From Trichosphaerium sp. ATCC 40318 (taxonomy: Eukaryota; Discosea; Flabellinia; Trichosidae), in assembly GCA_038496445.1 (NCBI GenBank), contig JALMLS010000378.1:124001-188000 (forward strand): a stretch of 64,000 nt of DNA, read 5' to 3'. Positions 9,506-22,312 of the stretch are shown here, piece after piece; the first letter of the stretch is position 1, and the number at the start of each line of letters is the position of its first letter. The notes beneath the pieces were generated by a model, which had not been told where the DNA came from, did no database searches, and saw only the letters and a program-made list of their open reading frames with translations. Position numbers and translations under genes: made by a program.

Positions 9506-11396
9506 ATGAGGGTCCTGGCGACCACTAAGTGTGCTTGCCCAACTAAGTGGGCGCCTACGCAAGAACACGCGCGCTCATACCATACAACACCAAGTGCGTG
9601 CAAAAGAGTGTTAAACAGCCTTTAACATAACGTAGGCACCAATGCATACCTCGTACCAGAAGTAAGACGCAGTGCCATACCATTCACTCCACAACAAAGA
9701 ATAGCCAGATACAAGGTAAAACACGACACATTAGCGGCGTCTCAAGTAATTATCATGCTGCCGCTTTGTTAATTGCGAATAATAGAACCGACAAAGCATA
9801 AACGCCCTTAAAAATAAAGAAGCAGAGGAGTCTGGCCTTAAACCATGGGATTTAGAAGTAACATGTGTTCTACAACGCCCAGAGCTTATTGTTCCTAAAG
9901 CCGCCGATTGGGAGCGTGAGTACCTCGAATGGAAGCAAAAGTAAGGAAAAAACAGCGTAATATGCGCGTTGCTTGAACTAAAAAATACAAATAGGTGGTA
10001 TATCCCTCAAATTGCCCAACGGCCCGATCCTATCATGTGGCTTGAGCAAGGAGATAAAGGTGACACTGTAAGTATTGTTTAAATCTGTTTTGTTTTCAGT
10101 ATATTCGAATCAGACGTAGAAACACTCTCTCACTGTTTACAACAGGGTATCTTTGCAAAACCAAAGTCAGAGTTATCAGAACGTGAACTTAAAGAAAGGG
10201 AAGGTATTGAAATGAGAGCTCAAGCAAGGAAAGACGCTATGGAGACGCAAAAACGTCAAAAAGTATGTTTGTTTTACAAGGAAATTTGTGCTCTTTTTTT
10301 TGTAGGAAATCTAATGGTATTACTTTAGATTGGCCCTAGAGACTCTAAAGCTGATTTTTTTAATGATACAAAATCAGTGCTGAGGTATTGACGCGTTTGT
10401 TATGCGTTTTGCGATGGTTTAATAGAGTTGTAGGTGTATGGATAGAAAACTTTACTTTATAGTAAAGGGACAAGATGGCGAAGACACCTGGGTACGTTTA
10501 TTCTTATGAAAGGGAGTGTGTTTGACATGCTTACATTATTTCTTGTTCTGTTTGCTTACAGAGTGCAGGATTTCCCACGAGGCTTTCATAAAGAGGGAGA
10601 AACCTTGCGACAGTGTGCTGAGCGAGTATTGAAAGAGAGACTCGGAGATAAAATGCAGAATTACTTTGCAACAATGGCACCAAACCTACATTATTCTCAA
10701 AAATACTCTCCAGAAGTACAGAAGGAGCGTCAAGCTTATGGTAAAAAGGTGCGTAGTTGGTCACCGAGTTTTGAAGGTTGTTTACTCGTAGAATTCATAT
10801 GACGAATTACACCCAGCTCATCTGAGTTTATATGACGCACAACTAGTGTTCTGATGATTTTTATTTAAAACGAGGGCTTCCAGAAAAGAAAAGTTTTTTA
10901 TCGCTACGCGGTCTTCTAAACTCGTTGTAGACATTTTACTATGTACCATATTACCTTCAAGGAGATGTTGATTTAAATACTGATCTTGCTGATGATTACC
11001 TGTGGAACCACAAGGCCGAACTCAAGGATATATTCGAAAAACAAGAAGAACAAAGGCGCTGGGTTATGTTAGATTACGTCGTTGAAGATCGTATGTTTGC
11101 CTCTACGCGTTTCTCATTTTTTTTTACAAAAAACGCGCTTTTTCTTTGTTTTAATACTTCCTTCTATTTTATATCACGTTCTCCAACCCTCTAATGATGT
11201 TTTTGTAGCTCATGAAAAGTTTGATTATAAGTTTCCTGTTTGGGATAATCCACCACCAAAAGATTGCTTGTACCCTTATGGAGAAGACGAAGAAGGTGTT
11301 GAGAAGAAATGGTTAAAGTACCAAGAAGGAACAGCATGGCATAAACGCCGAGAGTTGCTTATTAAAGAAAGAACAGCAAAAGGAAGAGTTTGGTAA
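9506..11396 (+). CDS. MRPL46: Mitochondrial ribosomal protein mL46 (MRPL46, Nudix fold)
   Basis: About nine exons, every junction phase-consistent. It starts MRVLATTKCACPTKWAPTQ with a Ser/Arg/Thr-rich presequence (HARSYHTTPS), expected for mitochondrial import. The next parts read PWDLEVTCVLQRPELIVPKA (the family's W.L...C..RP opening), WYIPQIAQRPDPIMWLEQ, a basic helix (LSERELKEREGIEMRAQAR), CMDRKLYFIVKGQDGEDTW, DFPRGFHKEGETLRQCAER (degenerate Nudix helix; human has QPGETLRGTAER), TFYYVPYYLQGDVDLNTD and RRWVMLDYVVED, ending at 11394-11396. mL46 pairs with mL52/mL38 on the large subunit and has lost Nudix catalysis; here too the REUXEE core is absent. A long Glu/Pro-rich C-terminal tail extends beyond the animal protein. 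The first intron is 42 nt. Confidence 0.9.
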
Positions 11397-11883
11397 AAAT
11401 AATAAAAAAACCTTAAACTCAAGTACGCCAACTACATGTTTTTATTGCATCATTCATAGATACAGCCTGAACTTTATGTTATGTCACTAAAGGAACAACG
11501 CAGTACGCTTTTTGAAGCTTTCAAAAAAAATAGTCAGGATTCGAACAAAAAGAAGGTGGTGTTGTTTTATAGCGCTACGTTACGACGAAGTGGTGGTAGT
11601 CCCGTTGCCAGCATTGATTTTGTCGCAAAACTAACGCTTTGACATACAATTATACGTTTTCAAAAAAACAGGCGTAAGAAGCCAGCAGTAGTGGCTGTAA
11701 TTGTCAGTTTAAAAAAGTTCACACGTTTACTCTTTTGTTTGAAGTTTTTCCTTTTTTCCTTCGCTAGTTTTCATCTGTGGTATTGTTATTTGTGGCAGAG
11801 GGGATACATTGAAGTGATTGAAAGTGAGAAAGATACTTAAACTTTTCTGGCTTTAACTTCAAAATTTGACACCTTACTAAACA
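11397..11883. other. Intergenic with one small ORF
   Basis: 487 bp between the mL46 stop and the CD36-family start. It holds the 53-codon ORF listed separately and T/A-rich sequence; nothing else is supported. Confidence 0.4.
11481..11642 (+). CDS. Possible small protein (53 aa), unrecognised
   Basis: ATG-led ORF starting MSLKEQRSTLFEAFKKNSQD, continuing with a Lys-rich block and VVLFYSATLRRSGGSP, with its stop at 11640-11642. Sequence after the stop (intron-like, then RKKPAVVAVIVSLKK near 11672) is also open and could be a second, TM-like exon if the stop lies in an intron. No family is recognised. Codon content looks coding, but the ORF is short; a transcript would settle it. Confidence 0.3.
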   Translation: MSLKEQRSTLFEAFKKNSQDSNKKKVVLFYSATLRRSGGSPVASIDFVAKLTL

Positions 11884-14800
11884 ATGAAGCGACCTTGTTG
11901 CTGTGCTTTTGTTTTTTTTATCATCGGCATACTGTTTGTTGGTGCTGGCATTGCTGCATGGTTTCTAATTAATATGCGTATAAATGCCGGTATAGACGAC
12001 GCTAATCTCGTAAGCACCGACCCTGCTGACGAGTTCAACGATTGGGTAACGACAAACAGCGAGAAGATCCCATATTTCAGACGGTTCTACATGTGGAATC
12101 TTACCAACGCTGCTGACGTAGTTTTGGGCGCAAAACCAACCTACTCTGAAATAGGGCCATATATTTACAGGTAAACTCTTTTTTTTTATCAAAAAAGTCA
12201 TTCAGGATATTCCACAGAAGACTACATCCTATTCTAACCATCATACTGACTTTTTTCTTTTTCAGGCAGTACAAAACCCGAAAAAACGTTACGTTTTCTG
12301 ATGAGGATGAGCGTGTGACGTTTAATGAACATACTGTAGTGTATTATGAGTCAGGTAAGCTTTTTCCATATTTATTTTTTCAAAATAAGCACGCGACGCC
12401 CTATGCTCACGTGTTTTTATTTAGAGTTAACTGGAGAGCACTTGAGCGAAGATGATATGATAACGAACATCAACCCGGCTTACATCGCTGTTATGCAGGC
12501 TACATCAGGTGAACAAGGTCTTGCCTTAACGCTTCAAGCTGGTGCTGCTGAGACTATTCAGAGCTTGCTCACAACAGTGTACGACTTGGAATCTTCTTAA
12601 CGTTTTTACAAAAACACTGACTTTCTTTTTAAGGTTTGTTGACATTGTTCTGGAGCAATTTTTCTCCCAATCAATGCCTGAGAACTTTGCAGGGTTTCTT
12701 GAACATATACAGAATAATTATAATATGACTTTTGAAGAAGCAGAAGCATTCGCTTTCACTCAATTTGCAAACGCTACCGACAACTACCAAAATGATCCTG
12801 CTTTTGGTGCTTGGAGGATTAGTAAAACTACTCCATCTGGTCTTAGTCTACAAATCACGAAAGATCTATGGAATTTTTCAGTACGATAAAAAAAAAAAAC
12901 TTTTGACACGTGCGCATCACATGACCCAAAAAAATTGTGCAGCTATTTTTTTTCCTTTTGTTCTGTTTTGTGGGCATGTCTTTTCCAGTGCAAGTTAAGA
13001 AACTGACTAATTGTTTCAGTTCCCTTTTTCGTTTTTTGATGACGATACAAACTCCTCTATTACGTGGTATTCTGCTTCTCAAGGTGAACCTGAAGCTAGA
13101 CAACTATTAATGTCACAGTTTCCTGGTATAACACCAGCACAATTCCAACTTGTCCTTGATTGGCGTGTCGAATTTAAAAAACTGATTACACCAGCTGCAG
13201 CTCAATATTTTGGAGTACCAGGTACGTTTAACGTCAACAACAAAACTTGACGAAGTTTCAAAAAAAAAATAAAGGGGCTCAGAGTTGCTCACTTTAAATC
13301 TTTTTTTAGAGCTTGTCGACATTGCTTATCTACAGTGGGGTAATGCATCTGTACTTCCAACAGGTGTAGCAGAATTATATGATTTACCAGGGCCTCCGGA
13401 GTTTAAACTTTGGTAAGTAAAAGCTTTTCTTTCTTTTTTCTTACATTTTGTTTCAAACAGGGCCAATGAAAGTCTTGGTGCACCAATGGAACTAACTGTT
13501 GATCAATCAAAAGCTATTCTAAATCCTGTAGCACCTGGTGTGACTACAGTAGAAGGCCTTGTGATGTACATGACCTACGTTGCGGCTGGAAATTACAGCG
13601 CAATTAACGCAACTTACGGACTCAACGCACAAGAAGCTAATGCTGTTGCGGCTTATCTTGGATACCTAAACACTACTTTCGCTTTTCCATTAGTCCAGCA
13701 AGCTTTTGCTAGTGGCGGTGGTCTATTCACAACAAGAAGTGTTAACGAATGGCTTTGGACTGGCGTCGATCCTCTTTTGACAGTTCTCGAGTTCCCTGCT
13801 CATGTTAATCTACAAGATAATGATACAACATTATTACCTCATACGATATACACTGGTACAGGTGATAAAGCGCTTATTAATGAGTACATTAAATGGGAAA
13901 ATAAGACCGAAATTCTCGTTTGGGAAGCTCCTGTTAGAGTCGGTGGTACGCTCTTTTTTTTTTTAAGTCTTGCTCTTCATATGCTTTTTCTTCTTCACCT
14001 TTACGAAGATTTTGTCTCGGGCTTAGGTTTTTGATATTAAGGTCTTTTTAGGAACAACAGATGGAACACAGTTCGCATACCCTGTTAAGGACGAAAACCT
14101 TAAAATTTTTGTTGATGAAATTTTGCGGCCTGCAACCTTTTTTGATGCTGAGGATGTAAAGCTACACGTACGTGATCACACAAAAGATTATACCTTTATT
14201 CTTGAAACGCATAAGCGAATCTTTCTGTTTTTATCACCAACTTAAGTACGATGACCTGAAATTAACCCATTGTTTTACTTAGGATATAAAATTGATAAGA
14301 TTCAAAGGCTCTGAGGAGAATTTTGCTGTTAACCCGTTATATTACCAGTATATACCCGGATTCGCTAATATGACTGTTACAAGACAAGCACCTATATTTT
14401 TCTGTCAACCACACTTTTTGCAAGTACGTACCAAAAAAAAAAATTTTGCGAACTTTCATTAGCTTTCACGTGATGATGTTTTGACATTTTATCCCAGGCG
14501 CCAGGAAACTGGACACAACGCATTAATGGTGTATCCGAACCTGAACCTGCTTTACATGAAATATCTATTGATGTAGAACCTATAACTGGTCGAGGTATTT
14601 TGTTCAAAAGTTGTTTATGAAATTTATGCGATCTCTACTTCTTTATATCCTTTCGTGTTACTGACATCAACTCCATAGCTATGCGCGTAGCAAAGAGGTT
14701 ACAAGTCAATGTGTATATTGCCCAAGATAACACGTGGTTTAACACATTCAAGTTCGTATTTCAAAAACAAACCTTGTCAACGAAAGGCGATTAATTTTCG

Positions 14801-15119
14801 TTTAGCCCAGACATGTACTTAGATGCTATGTATCCACTAATATGGGCGGAGGATGTATCTGAACTAGGAGAAGACGATGCTAACTCCTTTAAAAACACTG
14901 TATACTTGTTCAAGGTACGAAACTAACAAAGAAAACACGAAAACAACTTCATTATGTGGCGAACAATCAAAGATTTATTTTAACTTTTTTTTCTTCCAGA
15001 ATATGGCTCTTGGCCTTCTTATTTCTTGCGCGATTGTTGGAGCGATTCTGGGATTAGTGATCCCTATCATCATCTTGTTGGCTTGTCGCCGCGACGAGAG
15101 CTACGAAGTCGTACAGTAG
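11884..15119 (+). CDS. CD36 / LIMP-2 family scavenger receptor
   Basis: Multi-exon gene from ATG 11884 to stop 15117-15119. The protein opens MKRPCCCAFVFFIIGILFVG, a short cytoplasmic tail with a Cys cluster (palmitoylation-like) and the first TM. The ectodomain follows, with FRRFYMWNLTNAADVVLGAK and PTYSEIGPYIYR, the diagnostic CD36/LIMP-2/SR-B block, then TVVYYES, two DIVLEQ/DIAYLQW segments, a FKGSEENFAVN-like exon and several NxS/T sites. It ends with a second TM (LGLLISCAIVGAILGLVIPI) and a short tail CRRDESYEVVQ. This is the two-TM hairpin topology of the family, which binds lipids, lipoproteins or lysosomal enzymes at the plasma or lysosomal membrane and mediates phagocytosis in amoebae. 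No di-leucine lysosomal signal is obvious in the tail. Length is near the usual 480-500 aa plus extra loops. Confidence 0.88.
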
Positions 15120-15690
15120 AGTTCAATAATAAACTTTCATTTTCTCACTGGCGTCCGTTTTCTTGCGTTTTGCGTCGGCTGATGTTATCAGGAAAGATCA
15201 TCCAGAGTCGATCCTTTTAAGGTCTAGTAACAACAACGTTGTATGTAATCATAGTATTACGCCTATAGAGCGTTAGACGCTGCAAATAATCGGGTTTTAT
15301 AGAAGTTTTTTGGTTTGAAAAGTTTTCAGCAGTACATGAAAGATAAATCATCAGCAAGTTGTATGCGGGACTGGTTGAATTGACATCATAATTTGAGGAG
15401 AAAACAAAAAAAAAATCAAGAAAAGGAGTAGAAACGTACTGTTTTACTGCCTTTTATAAGCTTATACACACTCTAGCGCGTTGCGCGAGCGTCAGTGTTC
15501 TAACTGGTAGTTTGTGGTAGCTTTAGTGAGGAGACATAGCCTCTAGTAGCCTTGCATTATGTTGTGGTAATCGTACGCATTGTTGCGTTGATGGTTGGGC
15601 AATAACTTAATCTGCAAACTGGTTTTTGGGTGGCAACATCTTTGTCACCCAAATTCTGTTTCTCTGTACAGCTTTCTTATTGTTTCAAAC
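15120..15690. other. Intergenic, no gene seen
   Basis: About 570 bp between two plus-strand genes. It includes AATAAA at about 15125 just after the CD36-family stop (likely poly(A) signal) and a GCGCGTTGCGCGAGCG block near 15476. No exon is supported. Confidence 0.45.
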
Positions 15691-18600
15691 ATGGCAACCC
15701 AGGCCCAGAATTGGTCTAATCGCATAGAATTCTACCTAAACGGACGCAAAGTATAACGATTCAAGTCTGTTAAACCGATTAATGTATTGTAGCGCGTTCT
15801 AACTGGTGTTAATCCAAAGGCAACGCTTCTTGAGTATGTCAGAAACGAAGAAGAGCTCACGGGCTCAAAGCTATCATGTGGACAAGTATGTCATTTACAA
15901 GACGCTTCTCTTTTTGTGTTTTTACAATCTATAGGGTGGCTGTGGCGCTTGTACAGTGACAATCACTCGATACAACAAGGATAAGGGTACGTATACATAA
16001 AAACAGAAAAATAACTAAAAAGCGACTTTCTTGTTGCCTCGTTTTTCCAAAACAACGTATTGTGTTCAACATTGTCGCATCTTTACTAAGTTTATCTGAT
16101 AAGATGAATTCGTTAATAACCCAGCAAACTCTTGCCTTATGCCTCTACTGTCTGTTGATGTACGTATTCGTGAAAAGTCACGTGGCATGATCAGTTTTTT
16201 TGCTAAAAGCAAGTTTTTATTAGGGCGCAAACGTGACAACAGTGGAAGGTATTGGTAGTAGTAAGAATGGATTTCACCCAGTACAGCAGCGCCTTGCTGC
16301 TAACAATGGTACCCAGTGCGGATACTGTACGCCAGGAATGGTAAGTCTTCAAACATACAACCACAGTGCTTGGTGCACATTAAAAAACTTTCTGGATCAT
16401 TTCGCTGTTTCGAAAACAAGCCTCTAGACAGTGTACCGCGGCTATACATCCAAAAAGAGTTTATCGTTTTTACATAACTGTCGCCATAGCGAACGATATG
16501 CGATCACTTTTCAACTACTATGTTTTTTTTTGTGTCGGCGATTTATTTCCCCTTCGCTCCGGTTTCACTATGTATCTGATTGCCTAATTTTTTAGGTAAT
16601 GTCAATGTATTCTCTACTTCAAGAGACTAAAGGAGAACCAAAACTTGATCAAATCACACGTGCTATCGATGGTAAACAAAACTTTTTTTTTGAGAATTAT
16701 TATTTCCATTGTCCGGGCAAACATTTATGCACTTCAAGGTAACATTTGTCGGTGTACTGGATATAGGCCTATATTAGACTCTTTCAATACCTTTGCTTCA
16801 GATTGTAAGAACTGTCCTTCTGTTGATATTGAAGACATAGGTACAAGTGCATAAAAAGAGAAGGAAAAATAATTTTTGTACTTAAGGCAAAAAGTATGAT
16901 AAGTACGATCACGCAACAAATGATCCTAAGCCTCCTGTGGCATTAAAATCTCACCAAGTAAGTTAAAGGATATGTTCATAGATAAAAGTTGCTTACGAGT
17001 TGTTGTAGGCAAAACCTCTTTGCTTCGAAAAAGAAGGGTTGTTCTGGTACAGACCTTTGACTTTGGAACAGGTAAGAAGAAATATCTTTTTGTTTGACTG
17101 AAAACTATTCTCTTTGGATCTTCATTGATTTAACTCTCCATGATTTAGGCTTTGTCTGTTGTAAAAGAACACAGTGATAAAGTATGCCAATTTGTTGTTG
17201 GCAACACAAAAAGAGGTACGCTCCAAAACAAAAACCTTGAACTCACACTTTTTTTTTCTCAAACTTACATTTTGTTTGTATAGGTGTCTACGGATTTGAC
17301 TCAACTGTCCGAGTATTTATTGACCTTAAGCTTATTCCAGAGCTTAATGAGATTAAAGAAACACAAGAAGCACGTGCGTGGATACTTGACAAAAGATCTA
17401 GAAATGCAATAATCTGATTTCTTTCAATAGCATCACCTTTCAAGTGCTCTTCAGGAAAACGCAAAGGTCTCGTTATTGGGGCAGCTGTATCAATCGAAAA
17501 TGCCATCAATGCCATTGAAAAACACGGTGATAGTAATCCAAATACTTTCAAGGCTATTGCAACCCATCTTCGAAGGATTGCAGGTCGTCAAGTCAGAGGA
17601 CTTGCTTCTTGGGTTGGCGGTGTTATTATGGCCAAACAAAACGTACTTAGCTTGCTTCCCTTTCATCATGGATCATCTAACTAGCTAACTAGGGATTTGC
17701 ATCTGATACTACTACTGTTTTATACGCTGCTGGTGCTGTATTGACAGTCAGTGTTGGTGGGAAAGTTGAGTAAGTCTTTTTTTTTTCTTTGTTCTTTTTT
17801 TTTTTAAATGTTTCGTTCTTGTAGACAGTATGATGTTGAGAGCTTCTTGAAGATTACTGATGATTTCTTGGTTATCAATGTTACTATTCCTTTTGCTGAT
17901 GAAGATGAATATTACTTGTCGTACAGAACAGCAATGCGTCCACAGAACTCACATGCTCTTATAAACGCTGGTTTTCGTGTTAAGCTCGATCAAGGGAAGA
18001 TTAAGGAAGTCTATATTGTATACGGTGTTGTTGATCATCATGCAAAGAGGGCAATAAATACAGAAACGTTTTTGGTAGGTTGCTTTCTATCGCAGACAAG
18101 GTTTTTTTGTTATGAACGTGACTGACTTTTTTGTTTTTTTTGGTAGGTTGGTAAAGGATTTGGTAGTAACGATACTTTGTCTGAGGCTATAACAATTTTA
18201 TCAGAAGAGATTAAACCTGAAGAAGAAAAACAGTATATTACTAGACATAAACCAGAGGGAGCTCAGGTGATGATACTTGTTTTTATTAATAATCCACAAA
18301 AAATTGTTCTGTGCATCTTTGACAAACTAATGTTGTGCTTAGGCTTACAGAGAATCTCTCGTTGTCAACTTTTTCTACAAGTTCTTTATCCACATGGCAG
18401 GTTAGTTTATTGCTATAGAAAGCTTTAGATTGCCCATTACATTGCTATGGATTAAGTTTTAATCTAGATAAAACTGCGACTGTTTCTCCAAACTTGCGTT
18501 CTGGAGCAGATGTAATCCCAAGAAAAGTTATCACTGGAAAACAAGAATTTGTTGTCCCAGAAGGACGCACTGGTTCGTATTTTTTAAATGATACTTCTAT

Positions 18601-21600
18601 TCTTAACACCTTAATCTAATACCTTTCTTTCAGCATCTCCTAAGGTAGACGCAGTATTCCAAGCTTCTGGAGAGGTATACCTACTCTTTTTTTTTTGTGC
18701 TTTTAATCTCACTTTTTTCTCAAACAGGCGCGCTTCACTACTGATCTCCCTGCGATGAGAAGAACGCTTTATGGTGCTCTAGTAGTAGGAACTAATGTTA
18801 TTGCAACAATAACAAGCATTGATACATCCCTTGCTGAGAAGTCTCCTGGGTACATCGACTTTGTTTCTGTCAGTGATATTCAAGGAAAGAACGACCTCGG
18901 ATTCTTCCCTGGTGAAGAAAAACTCTTTGCTGATGGTAAAACTGAGTCTTGCTATCAACTCATTGGTGTTGTTATTGCTGCTTCTCAGAGGGAAGCAAAT
19001 GAAGCATCAGCATTGGTGAAGATAAATTACGGTGATGGTACGCAGATACTTTAGTTTTTTGTTGGTAATTTTATACTAATGGAGTTTAGATGCGAGACCT
19101 GCCATTACCACGATTAAACAAGGTGTTAAAGAAGGATCTTTTATACCTACGGGAGAGCATAAGGTAGATAGTGGAAACGTTGATGCTGCATGGGATAAGT
19201 GTGATGATATTGTTGAAGGCGAAGTCTTGGTTGGTAAGTTTCAGCACAACTCGATGTAATATTGTCTCTGTGTCTGACTTTGTTTTAGGCTCACAAAAGC
19301 ATTTTTACATGGAAAAACAGACTGCACTCGCTACTCCAATAGAAGGAAACAAAATAACAGTCCACACTGGAACACAAACTGCAGAGCACACTAGATCTAA
19401 AGTACTTTTTTTCTACATACCATCATACTTTCTCAATAATGTCTTACTATGTTACTAGATCACAGGCGTGTTGGGTGCAGGTGAAAATGATGTCACAATC
19501 ATATGTAAACGGTACGTTTACGTTATACCACACGTGATTTACAGTACGACATAAAACTATCCGAGGTTGACTTTTCTTTTCTTTAGAGCTGGCGGCGCTT
19601 TTGGAGGTAAACTTTCAAAGCAATTGTGGTGTGCAGCTAGCGCTGCTGTAGCAGCAAGGTTAGAATCATTTTTTTAATAATAAAGGGTACTTTTGTTATC
19701 ATTGATGACTTATAGGAAACTCGGACGTCCTGTTAAAATAGCAACAGATATTTTTACAGATATGAAAATGATTGGTGGTAGATCTTCTGCTTACGCAAAG
19801 TACAAAGTTGGATTTTTGAAGACTGGAGAGATTATTGCTGCTGATTTGAAATGTTATACAAACGCTGGATGTGCAACTGACCTTACAGGGTTCATGAACG
19901 CTGAGTACGATAGCATTCTTATCTTCTAGTTATGCTTAAATCGAACGGAATTCTTATTTTTTTCTTACAGACTCTTGGAGACCCTTGATGGTGTGTATTA
20001 CATTCCAAACTTTAGAGGATATATCAATGGAGTAAAGACCGATCTACCTTCACGTACAGCAGTACGTTCATTCGGTACGTAAAGACACAATTCAACAAAA
20101 CTCTTCTGAAACCAAACTAGGTCATATTCAAGCAGTATCACTTTCTGAAACCGCTCTGATTGACTCTGTTGCTGCAAAGCTTCAGAAAACACCTGAAGAG
20201 ATCAGGGAGGTTAATATGTTCACACCTAGAAACAATGTACAAGCGAATGGACACTACCTTGGACAAGATTTTAATGTCCGTGAATTGTATTTCAAGTTGA
20301 AGAAAAAAGCAGAATACGAAACAAGAAAAGCTGCTGTTGATGATTTCAACACGTACTATTAACCTCTTAGTGCTATCTCATTTTTTCTTACTTTAAATTG
20401 CTAGGAAACATCGCTGGAAAAAACGTGGATTGTGTATGCTTGGTATTAAATATGGTGTAGGACAGCCGTCTCAAGGAGCACAAGCTCTTGTAAGTTTTGG
20501 CGTTTTTGATTGGTGAACAAGTCTTTTTTGTTGACTTTTGTTCTTTGTTTAGGTGAACATTAACGGTTCCTCTGGCTCTGTGTATGTTCATGTATCTGGC
20601 TGCGAGATTGGTCAAGGTCTTCATACAAAGGTAGCTCAAATAGTTGCACACGAACTAGGATGCAGTATTGACTGCGTACGTGAAAATAGAGGCAAAGAGT
20701 GAACACAACTTAAAGCTAGAATAGGTTGCTGTTGGTGAAACCAACACCGAAGTTGTTCCTAACGGTAAAGTAACAGGTGGTTCTACTGCATCTGAGGCCA
20801 ATGTAGCTGCTGCAAGGTAATTTTATTATTAATATAACGTCAGCTAATACGGTGCTTTAGTTTGGCTTGTATTAAGCTGAAGAAGAGTCTTCGATTCTAC
20901 AAGGAAAACCTAAGAAAAAAGCTTGAAAGAGAACCAACGTTTAAGGTGCTCATTAGACATATCCATTAATTATTTACGCATTTATCAGGAAGTTGTTGCT
21001 GCAGCTGCAGGGTCAAATGAATTGTTGAGTGCTACCTCCGTTTTCATTCCGGCAGGACGGTAATACAGGTTTTTTTTACTTCGAAAAAGCTAATTTGTGC
21101 TCTTTGTAGTGATGGACGGGAAGGTAGTAATATCTGGCGTAAGTATGCTACAGAATACTTTTGTGATGGTGTAGCTCTTTCAGAGGTAGAAGTAGATATA
21201 CTCACTGGTGAGACCGTAATCCATAGGTACGTTGTGAAACAATTTTTTTGGAAGAAATTTTGATTCAGTGGATGTTAACTTTCTTTGCTTCTCATTACAG
21301 GTCTGATATGATATATGACTCTGGTAAATCCCTTAATTCCATTATTGATATTGGGCAAGCCGAAGGGGCCTTTGTTATGGGTGTAGGCTACTTTTTAAGG
21401 TAAATTGAAATGAAAAGAATTGTTTCAAAACAACTAAACAATTCTTTATAGGGAGAATGTCTTGATCTCTCCTGAAGGCGTTCAAAATAGTGACTCAACA
21501 TGGGAGTACAAACCACCATGTTCCGACGATATACCTCTTGATTGGCGCATAGAATTATCTGATGTCGAACATAGAAAGGCACGAGATATTAAAAACCAAC

Positions 21601-21873
21601 CTCGCCAAATTCTGCTTTTTTTTTGCACGTGCAATGAGCGCTTTCAAGCGGTTGATGTTCATATTTAATGTTTAGGGCGTTCATGGTTCAAAGGCAATAG
21701 CAGAGCCACCTATGATGTTAGCATATTCAGTATATGGAGCTGTGAAAGCAGCTATAAATGCTTCAAGAAGAGAAAGAAGACGTGGTGAAAAATGGAGTCT
21801 TCCTTGTCCTATAACTGTTGACAGTGTTCAAGAAAGTTGTTCAGTTGAGAAAAGTGACTTGCAACTTTACTAA
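15691..21873 (+). CDS. XDH: Xanthine dehydrogenase / aldehyde oxidase family molybdoenzyme
   Basis: Very many short exons; roughly 1300-1400 aa, the full length for the family. Domains in order: a 2Fe-2S ferredoxin domain ([16 protein letters not shown]) and a second 2Fe-2S domain ([26 protein letters not shown]), both with all cysteines. Next is the FAD domain ([31 protein letters not shown], then [11 protein letters not shown]). The molybdopterin domains contain [74 protein letters not shown] and [18 protein letters not shown]. The catalytic Glu of the .EPP motif, the Glu after HFYM and the Arg of IPN(F)R are retained. It oxidises hypoxanthine/xanthine or an aldehyde with molybdenum cofactor. 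The xanthine-stacking PFLNQ region reads [11 protein letters not shown], so substrate preference may differ. Intron donors are mainly GTACGT/GTAAGT. Confidence 0.9.
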
Positions 21874-22312
21874 AACATGATTCATTCACAGTAAGAGAAA
21901 TAAAATAACACAGATTAAAAACAAAGAAGAAAGAAGCTATAATGTTTTTTTTTGTTGTTCTTTTTAATAAATATTTACATTGTTCTTTTAATGAGCATTC
22001 TCAGTTTTAGAAAAGCACGACTTCAATATCTTTTCTGTTTCCTGTTTGTGCCCACGCAAAAAGAAGAGAATCCAAAGCTTCTTTCTTAGTCTTTTTTTGA
22101 AACGAAAAGCCCAAAGTTAAAGCCTACAGATCACGCTTGTTTTCTACCCTTCTTTGCGCAAAAAAAAAGACAAAAAAAAAAGAATCGAACGAAAAATTAT
22201 CACTTTCAACCTTCTTTTAGTTGTCAAGTCAACCAAGCCTCAATGGAAGAAGAAAAAGAAGTACTAGGAGAGTAATAATGGTAAAAAAAGTATAAAAAAA
22301 GTCAGGTGTTTC
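21874..22312. other. Intergenic between convergent genes
   Basis: About 440 bp, very A/T-rich, with AATAAA-like signals (near 21899 and 21967) and A runs around 22160. It presumably holds the two 3' ends. No gene is seen. Confidence 0.45.
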
